Source: Planctomycetota bacterium (GTDB lineage Bacteria; Planctomycetota; Phycisphaerae; Phycisphaerales; UBA1924). Taken from it: a stretch of DNA of 24,305 nt. The stretch covers positions 1 to 24,305 of the forward strand of contig JAEYUO010000022.1 of NCBI GenBank assembly GCA_023432465.1, given 5' to 3'. Shown here in pieces: positions 6,961 to 13,168 of this stretch. The notes below the pieces were generated by a model that saw nothing but the letters and a program-made list of their open reading frames with translations, searched no databases and was not told where the DNA came from. The position numbers and the translations under genes were made by a program. Each line of letters starts with the position of its first letter. The first letter of the stretch is position 1.

Positions 6961-7043
6961 CGTTGGGGCGAGCGGCGAGGTCCATCGGACCGGCTGACCG
7001 CCCGGCGGCTTCGCGCGATTCCCGAGAGTTCTGAAACTCTCCC

Positions 7044-7071
7044 TTGCGTCAGTCGTACGGGGTGATACCGT
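7044..7071 (+). promoter_or_regulatory. Candidate promoter of the SUMF1-fold gene
   Basis: TTGCGT (7044-7049), a 16-nt spacer and TACCGT (7066-7071) resemble the other -35/-10 pairs in the window. Transcription would start near 7078, about 40 nt before the TTG at 7118. Confidence 0.45.
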
Positions 7072-7117
7072 CCCCGTGGATGAGAGGGCTGACTCGGCCA
7101 CCCCGAGGAGACCGCCC

Positions 7118-8329
7118 TTGTTGCATGCAAGTCGTTCAACTTCTATCGGACCTGCCTTTGCAGCACCCTCTCCCCGTGGCTTTGCACGGGGAGAGGTGGT
7201 CGCGCAGCGACCGGTGAGGGGTGTTTTTGCTCTGTTTCTCGCCGCATCTCTGTGCGGCACGGCTTCCGCCGACATCGACCCCCTCTCCGGCATCGACTTC
7301 GTCCGCATCACCCACCCCGGCAACGCCCCGTGGATGGGGAATGGTCAATCGGGTGATGATGCCATCGGTCGCGGCAGCGTTGACTACGAGTACAACATCG
7401 GCCGCTTCGAAGTCAACACGAGTCAGTGGGTTCAGTTCTTCAACGCCGCGTACGACCGGCCTGCCGGAGAGGCCAATCTCCCATGGCTCACGCCGCCGAC
7501 CTTCTGGGGCGCGCAGGGCACGACGCCCATCAACTCATCGAATCCCAACGCGCGGCGGTGGCAGGTGCCCGCTGGCAACGAGATGCGGCCGGTGGGGAAC
7601 ATCAGTTGGCGCATGGCCGCGATGTACTGCAACTGGCTCCATAATGACAGGGCGATGAATCGTGAAGCGTTCCTGAGCGGCGCGTATGACGTGAGCACCT
7701 TCGGCCCCAACGGCATGGGCGGCTTCGCCGACCAGCCGACTCGATCGCCCGGCGCGAGGTACTTCATCCCGACGCGCGATGAGTGGATCAAGGCCGCACA
7801 CTACGACCCGCACCGCCACGGCGAGAACCAGGGCGGGTACTGGCAATACTCCAACTCGACAGACGAATGGATTCCCGGCGGACCGCCGGGTGTGAACGTC
7901 AACCCGTTCCCCGGTGGCCCCGGCCCGAATCCCGACGGCCCCCTCGCGCAGGCCAACTACGGATGGGACCAGTTCTCGTTCCCGGGCTTCGGCAGCCCGT
8001 TCACCGTGCCGCTTGGCGCATACCCCGACGTCCAGAGCCCGTGGGGGCTGCTGGACGTTGCGGGTGGTACGAGCGAATGGACCGAGGATATTCGTACATT
8101 CAGTCTTGGTGAGATGTTCCGCACCATCGAGGGAAGTTCATGGAACGGCGCACCGGGCTACGGAACAAGCGATGCCATTTGGGTTCGCGGCGGGGACTGG
8201 ACGCCCAACATCGCCGCGTACAACTTCGGCTTTCGTATCGCATCTGTTGTCCCCGCCCCATCAACCCTGATGGGGATGCTCGGGTGCGTTGTTCTTGCGA
8301 GTCATCGCAGACGCGGAACGCACCGATGA
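7118..8329 (+). CDS. Secreted SUMF1/formylglycine-generating-enzyme-fold protein with PEP-CTERM-like tail
   Basis: The mature part begins at DIDPLSGIDFVRITHPGNAP after a signal peptide (GVFALFLAASLCGTASA). The SUMF1/C-type-lectin-like motifs follow in order: YEYNIGRFEVNTSQWVQFFNA, PVGNISWRMAAMYCNWLHND, YFIPTRDEWIKAAHYDP, SPWGLLDVAGGTSEWTED and WVRGGDWTPNIAAYNFGFRIAS. The two cysteines of active formylglycine-generating enzymes near the last motif are missing, so a binding or structural role is more likely than catalysis. The C-terminus VPAPSTLMGMLGCVVLASHRRR has the motif, hydrophobic segment and Arg cluster of a PEP-CTERM sorting signal. The start is uncertain: TTG at 7118 has GAGGAG 7 nt upstream but gives a long N-region through the REP-like repeat. 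GTG at 7076 and at 7214 (directly before the signal peptide) are alternatives. Confidence 0.8.
   Translation: MLHASRSTSIGPAFAAPSPRGFARGEVVAQRPVRGVFALFLAASLCGTASADIDPLSGIDFVRITHPGNAPWMGNGQSGDDAIGRGSVDYEYNIGRFEVNTSQWVQFFNAAYDRPAGEANLPWLTPPTFWGAQGTTPINSSNPNARRWQVPAGNEMRPVGNISWRMAAMYCNWLHNDRAMNREAFLSGAYDVSTFGPNGMGGFADQPTRSPGARYFIPTRDEWIKAAHYDPHRHGENQGGYWQYSNSTDEWIPGGPPGVNVNPFPGGPGPNPDGPLAQANYGWDQFSFPGFGSPFTVPLGAYPDVQSPWGLLDVAGGTSEWTEDIRTFSLGEMFRTIEGSSWNGAPGYGTSDAIWVRGGDWTPNIAAYNFGFRIASVVPAPSTLMGMLGCVVLASHRRRGTHR
7161..7222 (+). repeat. REP-like double-hairpin repeat overlapping the start of the SUMF1-fold gene
   Basis: A perfect 12-bp inverted repeat (7167-7178 with 7185-7196, loop GCTTTG) is followed by a second one (GGTCGC/GCGACC, 7198-7203 with 7207-7212, loop GCA). 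The flanks CACCCTC (7164-7170) and GAGGGGTG (7216-7223) are near-complementary. The 'CTCTCCCC...GGGGAGAG...GTGAGGGG' pattern resembles repetitive extragenic palindromes found in many bacterial genomes. Confidence 0.7.
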
Positions 8330-8358
8330 CCCGCCGCATCATCCATGCGACCACGACG

Positions 8359-8364
8359 TAGACT
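8359..8364 (+). promoter_or_regulatory. -10-like box directly before the small gene at 8371
   Basis: TAGACT lies 6 nt before the ATG at 8371, the spacing seen for leaderless mRNAs. The -35 region is weak. Confidence 0.35.
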
Positions 8365-8370
8365 CATTGC

Positions 8371-8676
8371 ATGCCAATGTGGCGAATCGAAATGCACGCC
8401 ATTCCCACCCCCGCGGCCGGCGAGGAGGCTCAGGGGATCGGCGGCGCATTTGTCAACGCCTACATGGTTCGAGACTCACTCGCCGCGGCGAAGCGAGATG
8501 CCATCGCCCAAGTGTTCGCCGCTGGGTGGTGCGTAACGAGTGAACATACTATGGAGTTCAGCCCCATCGCTGATCCCGCGTCGTTCGATGACTACGCAGT
8601 CCAGGCGATCACTGACCACGAGGTCTTGGTGTTTCACCAGTACCCTGAGGACGAAGCCGACCCATCGCGCAACTGA
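8371..8676 (+). CDS. Small conserved-looking protein of unknown function
   Basis: This 101-residue cytoplasmic protein has no signal peptide or membrane segment. It reads as one compact alpha/beta domain: WRIEMHAIP, a Gly-rich turn, GGAFVNAYMVRDSLAAAKRDAIAQVFAAGWCVTSE and a C-terminal DDYAVQAITDHEVLVFHQYPED. The pattern 'FVN.....S...A...A...GW' followed by 'A..D.EVLVFH.YP' recalls short uncharacterised bacterial proteins with a ferredoxin-like fold, but I cannot name a family. An in-frame ATG at 8377 is an alternative start. It lies 41 nt after the SUMF1-fold gene and has its own -10-like box, so it may be separately transcribed. Length, composition and in-frame consistency support a real gene. 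Confidence 0.65.
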   Translation: MPMWRIEMHAIPTPAAGEEAQGIGGAFVNAYMVRDSLAAAKRDAIAQVFAAGWCVTSEHTMEFSPIADPASFDDYAVQAITDHEVLVFHQYPEDEADPSRN

Positions 8677-8781
8677 TTTCCGCCACCAGCCAGATGCTTC
8701 GCCCAGCCAGAACCGTGCCTCCGCGCCGTGTGCGCGTGCCCGTGTTGAGCGCGGTCCGCACGATCGCGACAGCACCTCAGG

Positions 8782-9243
8782 TCATTTCAGCTTCGTCGGG
8801 TCCTCGCCCTTCTCGATGGCGTGGATCTTCCGCACCCGCCGCTCGTGCCGGCCGCCCTCGAAGTTGGTGTTCAGCCACACCTCGACGATCTTCTCGATCA
8901 GCTTCTGGCCCAGCAGGTCCGCCGACAGGCAGATGACATTCGCGTTGTTGTGCCCGCGGCTCATCTCGGCGGTCAGTTCATCGTGCACCAGCGCAGCGCG
9001 GATGCCCTTGATCTTGTTCGCCGCGATGCACATCCCGATCCCCGAGCCGCAGATGAGGATGCCCAGCTCAGATGAACCATCCGCAACCGCGCTGCCCACG
9101 TGATACGCGGGCTCGGGATAGTCGCACATGTCGCCGGACATGTCCCCGACGAGTTTCACGTCGTGGCCCATGCTGCGAAGCCGATCCGCCAACTGCTTGC
9201 TTGCGCTGACACCACGGTGGTCGGCGCCGAGGGCGAGCTTCAT
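8782..9243 (-). CDS. rpiB: Ribose-5-phosphate isomerase B
   Basis: This 153-residue protein is a full-length RpiB/LacAB-family sugar isomerase, converting ribose 5-phosphate to ribulose 5-phosphate in the pentose phosphate pathway. GADHRG (residues 6-11), CDYPEPA, CGSGIGMCIAANK (catalytic Cys65) and SRGHNNANVICL (His98) are all present. Its ATG overlaps the stop of the upstream Sua5-phosphatase fusion by 4 nt (ATGA at 9240-9243), so the two are co-translated. Bacillus subtilis has the same neighbourhood as separate genes (ywlC, ywlE, ywlF/rpiB). Confidence 0.95.
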   Translation of the reverse strand: MKLALGADHRGVSASKQLADRLRSMGHDVKLVGDMSGDMCDYPEPAYHVGSAVADGSSELGILICGSGIGMCIAANKIKGIRAALVHDELTAEMSRGHNNANVICLSADLLGQKLIEKIVEVWLNTNFEGGRHERRVRKIHAIEKGEDPTKLK

Positions 9244-10454
9244 GGCTGCAACTCCTTGAGACGGCGGGAGATCAGGTCCACAAGTCTGCGTGCTGTTTCA
9301 GTGTAGACCTCCGGCCCCTGACCGATGGGGTCGGGAATGTCACGCCCCGTTGGGTCGAGCGTTTGCACTTTGTCCGTCGCGCCGGGATCGAGCTCCAGAG
9401 CCGCGGCGGCGTGCGAGCGTGTCATCGCAAACACAATGTCGGCCTCAGCCAGAAGCCTCCTGCTCAGCGGGCGGGAGGCGTGTTGCCCCGGTGCAAACCC
9501 CAGCGATCGGAGCGCCGCCGCCGCCTCCGGCGTCATCGGCGCGCCCGGCCCCGCGCCAACGCCCGCCGACTCAAACCGCAACTGGACTCCGTCCCCTGCA
9601 CCGGTGTTCCGGGCGGCGAGCTGCGCCCCGATCGCCTCGGCCATCGGGCTGCGGCACGTGTTCCCGGTGCAGACAAACAGCACGGTGCGCTCCGCCTGCT
9701 TCCCGATGAAGCGGGCTTCATATGCACCCTCGAGCAGGACTTCATGCCCGCCAGCCTGCCGGAGCAGCAGCACCGTTGCGCCGGCGCGCATCCGTACCGG
9801 CCCATCGTCGAGCACGATGACGCCCTCGAGCTTCAGGTCCTTGAGGCTCTGCACGGCCTCCTCCGCGGTCTCCGCATGGCCGCCCGCGCGGGGAAGCTCG
9901 ACGCTCACGAGCGGGCGCGCAGCGCGGGCCGCCACGGCCGCGGCGGTCGCCTGCCCGCTGACACGCACGGCGATCCGTTCGCCGTCATCCGCCGCTCCAT
10001 CGGGCAGACCAAGGGCATGAAGCGTCGCGGCGAGTTCGGTCGGCCCGGCCTCGGCGACGAACACTACAGGCCCCGGCGCGAGGCGGTGCACAATGCCGCG
10101 GTGCCTCGCCGCGGTGAACGGGCCTACGCCCAGGTCGTCGGCAACAATGTCCCGCTCGATCCCCAGCTCGCCATCGACCGTGGGGGCGAGCCACACTGCC
10201 GAGCGGACCGGCCCCGCCGCAGCCCGCGCCGCGCCGCGCAGTCGCGCGACCGCACCGGCGTGCTGCGCCATGCCGATGAGCACATACGCGGTCTCGGTCG
10301 GCAGCACGACCAGGCCGCCGCCCGATAGTGAGTCCGCGGCGTGCAGCACCGCATCGCGCCGTTCCGACGGGCCCGGATCGCGCAGGTTCACGACCGTCAC
10401 ACCCCGCGAAGGCGTGTTGGCGGCCGAAGGGGTGATGGGGGTCGGTGGCGTCAC
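9240..10454 (-). CDS. Fusion of a degenerate Sua5/YrdC domain with a YwlE-like low-molecular-weight (arginine) phosphatase
   Basis: Residues 1 to about 240 resemble Sua5/YrdC/TsaC, the threonylcarbamoyl-AMP synthase domain used for tRNA t6A: LSGGGLVVLPTETAYVLIG, then APGPVVFVA and RIAVRVSG...RPLVSVELP. The KxRP signature after PTETAY is replaced by an Ala-rich stretch, and the STSAN motif reads SVELP, so this half is probably not an active synthase. Residues 258-404 are a low-molecular-weight phosphatase: VCTGNTCRSPMAE (Cys262, Arg268) and DIPDPIG (Asp375). Thr266 in the P-loop is the residue known in B. subtilis YwlE to favour phosphoarginine over phosphotyrosine. GTG at 10454 is supported by a promoter whose -10 box ends 6 nt before it. 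Confidence 0.85.
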   Translation of the reverse strand: MTPPTPITPSAANTPSRGVTVVNLRDPGPSERRDAVLHAADSLSGGGLVVLPTETAYVLIGMAQHAGAVARLRGAARAAAGPVRSAVWLAPTVDGELGIERDIVADDLGVGPFTAARHRGIVHRLAPGPVVFVAEAGPTELAATLHALGLPDGAADDGERIAVRVSGQATAAAVAARAARPLVSVELPRAGGHAETAEEAVQSLKDLKLEGVIVLDDGPVRMRAGATVLLLRQAGGHEVLLEGAYEARFIGKQAERTVLFVCTGNTCRSPMAEAIGAQLAARNTGAGDGVQLRFESAGVGAGPGAPMTPEAAAALRSLGFAPGQHASRPLSRRLLAEADIVFAMTRSHAAAALELDPGATDKVQTLDPTGRDIPDPIGQGPEVYTETARRLVDLISRRLKELQP

Positions 10455-10460
10455 AGCCGC

Positions 10461-10489
10461 AGTATCCGTCCTTGTCGCAAAGAGAGCAA
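10461..10489 (-). promoter_or_regulatory. Promoter for a leaderless transcript of the fusion gene and rpiB
   Basis: On the minus strand TTGCTC (10489-10484), a 17-nt spacer and GATACT (10466-10461) stand 6 nt before the GTG at 10454, so transcription would begin at or next to the start codon. No Shine-Dalgarno is placed correctly. Confidence 0.55.
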
Positions 10490-10530
10490 ACCTGATCGGG
10501 ATCTCTCGCGTACTCCGAGTCGAGCCCCGA

Positions 10531-11589
10531 TCATTCGCCCAGCGGGCTCCCGACCGTCGGAGCAGACGCGTCCGCCCGGGAAGGCTCGCGCAGAATCGTC
10601 TGGCAGGTGATGGCGAGCTTGCCGTCCGCGGCGGTCATCGCGAGAATGCGAACCCGCCGCCCGTCGCCCAGCTTGATCGTGGGGTTGGTCATCGCCGCTT
10701 GTCGGCCGGCAAATGCGCTGAGAACCTGCTTGGTTTCGGCGAGGTCGGCGATCTCATCGGGCACGCGGTCCGCCGCGGCCACCTCTTCCGGCTCGCTGAG
10801 CATCCAGCTCGCGGGAACACGCAGCCTTCCGAGCGCGACCCACCGGGCGGGCATCCACAGCGAACCATCGCCCTTGAACTGTGGCGCAATCGCCGCGGAG
10901 AAGTAGTTGCCGCTCCGCGTGTCGGGCTCCACACGCTTGGCCGCGGAGACCTTGGCGCCGACATGGATCAGGCCATCCTGAAAGTCGATCCGCAGTTCCT
11001 GCAGAGAATCCGGCCACTGGAACTCGACATCCTCGCGGCTCTCCATCCAGGTCGGCAGGCGTGCGTTCAGCCACGCGTTGATGTCCGCCGCGGCGATGCG
11101 GACCGTCCACGGCTTGGCGGCATCGCCCTCTTCCGATGACGGTCTTGCCTGCGTGAGAATCGTGGCGACGGCGTTCTCAAGCCGCTCCGCGACCTCGATG
11201 ACCGCGGGGTCCTTCGCGTTGAGACTTTCCCACCACGACGGCTTCTCCTGAGAGAGCGCGAGTGCGACAAGGCCGATCGTCGTGCCCACGACAATCAGAA
11301 CGAATAACCCCCCGGCGCCCCACCGCCTCAGGCGGGACCACGCGGGCCTTCGCCCGCCGGCCTCGACCGTCGTGGGCGGGGTGAGCGTGCTGGCCGCGAT
11401 GTGCGGCTCGCGCCGGAGCGTGCTCCGCGCACGCCGGGTCGCATGCCGTGCCACGGCCCACGTCCGCCGGGCGAGTCGACCCGCGCGGGCTCGGAAGCGC
11501 GACTGGCCGGTGATCCGGCCGGGGCGGGGCTCGACACCTGCCGCGGCGGGTGTTCCCAACTCTTCGGGATTGTCGCGGGTTCCGTCCAT
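10531..11589 (-). CDS. One-TM protein of unknown function with Arg-rich cytoplasmic N-terminus
   Basis: I do not recognise a family in this 352-residue protein. Residues 1-90 are Arg/Pro/Ala-rich and probably disordered (RFRARAGRLARRTWAVARHATRRARSTLRR). One membrane helix follows (about 91-113, GAGGLFVLIVVGTTIGLVAL), with positive charges before it, giving N-in topology. The remaining 240 residues should lie outside the cytoplasmic membrane: a helical section (ESLNAKDPAVIEVAERLENAVATIL), then a beta-rich section with ADINAWLNARLPTWME and LRIDFQDGLIHVGAKVSA. The 'ADINAWLN' and 'GLIHVGAKV' pattern resembles membrane-anchored, lipid-binding-like proteins, which is only a guess. It lies 76 nt before the fusion gene and is divergent from the dehydrogenase gene at 11739. 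Confidence 0.7.
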   Translation of the reverse strand: MDGTRDNPEELGTPAAAGVEPRPGRITGQSRFRARAGRLARRTWAVARHATRRARSTLRREPHIAASTLTPPTTVEAGGRRPAWSRLRRWGAGGLFVLIVVGTTIGLVALALSQEKPSWWESLNAKDPAVIEVAERLENAVATILTQARPSSEEGDAAKPWTVRIAAADINAWLNARLPTWMESREDVEFQWPDSLQELRIDFQDGLIHVGAKVSAAKRVEPDTRSGNYFSAAIAPQFKGDGSLWMPARWVALGRLRVPASWMLSEPEEVAAADRVPDEIADLAETKQVLSAFAGRQAAMTNPTIKLGDGRRVRILAMTAADGKLAITCQTILREPSRADASAPTVGSPLGE

Positions 11590-11671
11590 CGGCGATGAAC
11601 TGTAGGGTTCGTGCCGGGCGGCCCGTCGGTCAGATGGGACTCCAATCGCGGCGTGGTCGCCCGCCCCGACG

Positions 11672-11714
11672 TACGCTGCTTGCTATGCACCGCCCGATCC
11701 GGCCGAACCGATGA
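11672..11714 (+). promoter_or_regulatory. Possible -10 box and nine-codon leader ORF before the dehydrogenase gene
   Basis: TACGCT (11672-11677) lies 7 nt before an ATG that opens a nine-codon frame, MHRPIRPNR (11685-11714), ending 24 nt before the dehydrogenase start. No matching -35 is evident. A small translated leader is possible but unproven. Confidence 0.25.
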
Positions 11715-11738
11715 TGGCGGGTGCGAGAAGGACCGCCG

Positions 11739-13052
11739 ATGAGCATTCTCAGCAAGATCAAGAGCCGGTCCGCATCCGTGGCCATCATCGGACTGGGATA
11801 CGTCGGGCTGCCCCTGGCACGCGTGTTTGTGGATGCCGGGTTTCGTGTGCTCGGCGTGGACAACGACCCCGCCAAGATCGAGGCGCTCGCGAAGAACACG
11901 TGCTACCTGAACCACCTCGGCCGCGACTTTGTCCGCTGCCTCAACCGCTCGGGCAGGTTTGAGGCCACCGGCGACCTGAAGCGGCTCCGCCGGGCGGATG
12001 CGATCCTCATCTGCGTGCCGACGCCCCTCGGCCAGCACATGGAGCCGGACCTGTCCTATGTCGAAAGGACCAGCGAGGACATCGCCAAGGTCCTCAAGCC
12101 GGGGCAACTCGTGGTTCTCGAGTCCACCAGCTTTCCCCGGACCACCCGCGACGTCGTTCTGCCGCGGCTCGAAGCCACGGGGCTGAAGTGCGGCTCGGAT
12201 CGCGGGTTCTATCTCGCCTCAAGCCCGGAACGTGAGGACCCCGGCCGTGCGGACTACACAACCCAGACGATCCCCAAGCTCGTGGGCGGGATCGATGCGG
12301 CCAGCGGGCAGGTAGCGTGCGCGTTGTACGGAGCGGCGTTCGAATCCGTCGTGCCCGTTGCGACAGCGGAGATCGCCGAGGCCGCGAAGATCCTCGAGAA
12401 CACCTACCGCGCGGTCAACATCGCGTTCGTCAACGAGATGAAGGTACTGCTCACCGCGATGGGCATCGACGTCTGGGATGTGATCGCCGCGGCGAGCACA
12501 AAGCCCTTCGGCTTCGCCCCCTTCTACCCCGGGCCCGGGCTGGGCGGGCACTGCATCCCGATCGACCCGTTCTACCTTACCTGGAAGGCACGCGAGGTCG
12601 GGCTGCCCACACGGTTCATCGAACTCGCGGGCGAGATCAACCACGCGATGCCGGACTATGTCGTGACGCGGTTGATCGAAGCCTTCAACTCCCGCGGCCG
12701 CGCGGTGAAGGGCTCGCGCGTGCTGGTGCTCGGCCTGGCCTACAAGCCGGACATCGACGATGTCCGCGAGAGCCCGAGCTTCGAGATCATCCAGAAGCTC
12801 AAGAGCTTTGGCGCGCGGGTGGATTACAACGATCCACACGTCGCCCGTACGCACCGAATGCGCCGGCACGATCTCCGCATGAGCAGCGTGCCTCTCAGCG
12901 CCGCGGGCCTGAAGAAGTACGATGCGGTGGTCATCGCTACCGCGCACAGCAGCTACGACTGGAAGCTGATCGCCAGACACTCGAAGCTGATCATCGACAC
13001 GCGGAACGCGATGAAGGGTGTCGCCGGCCGGAAGAACATCATCGGGGCATAG
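11739..13052 (+). CDS. UDP-N-acetylglucosamine 6-dehydrogenase, WbpA type
   Basis: This 437-residue protein belongs to the UDP-glucose/UDP-ManNAc dehydrogenase family, which oxidises C6 of a UDP-sugar to the uronic acid with two NAD+. The NAD-binding GLGYVG (residues 18-23), the ICVPTPL strand end, the substrate-binding EIAEAAKILENTYRAVNIAFVNE helix, and the catalytic Cys272 in GPGLGGHCIPIDPFYL are all present. So is the C-terminal LVLGLAYKPDIDDVRESP. The 'GGHCIPIDPFYLTWKARE' form and the length fit WbpA-type enzymes acting on UDP-GlcNAc better than UDP-glucose dehydrogenases. The ATG at 11739 has AAGGA upstream. The product would feed surface glycan synthesis such as that encoded at 268-3263. 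Confidence 0.92.
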   Translation: MSILSKIKSRSASVAIIGLGYVGLPLARVFVDAGFRVLGVDNDPAKIEALAKNTCYLNHLGRDFVRCLNRSGRFEATGDLKRLRRADAILICVPTPLGQHMEPDLSYVERTSEDIAKVLKPGQLVVLESTSFPRTTRDVVLPRLEATGLKCGSDRGFYLASSPEREDPGRADYTTQTIPKLVGGIDAASGQVACALYGAAFESVVPVATAEIAEAAKILENTYRAVNIAFVNEMKVLLTAMGIDVWDVIAAASTKPFGFAPFYPGPGLGGHCIPIDPFYLTWKAREVGLPTRFIELAGEINHAMPDYVVTRLIEAFNSRGRAVKGSRVLVLGLAYKPDIDDVRESPSFEIIQKLKSFGARVDYNDPHVARTHRMRRHDLRMSSVPLSAAGLKKYDAVVIATAHSSYDWKLIARHSKLIIDTRNAMKGVAGRKNIIGA

Positions 13053-13086
13053 CCGGGCGCGATCGATCCCCGCGCCGAGCCGAACG

Positions 13087-13117
13087 AAAACGAGGCCCGC
13101 GGCGTGTGCCGCGGACC
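13087..13117 (-). terminator. Terminator of the Cys-rich protein gene
   Basis: In the gap between the convergent genes, a stem of 10 bp (13094-13103 with 13108-13117, loop of 4) is perfect on the minus strand if one G-U pair is allowed. It is followed by CTCGTTTT (T run at 13090-13087). In the plus orientation the same position is a mismatch, so it mainly serves the minus-strand gene. Confidence 0.6.
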
Positions 13118-13168
13118 CCGTGCGTGTGTCAGATCACCCGATCGTGCGTCACCGGTCTCTCTCGCGGT

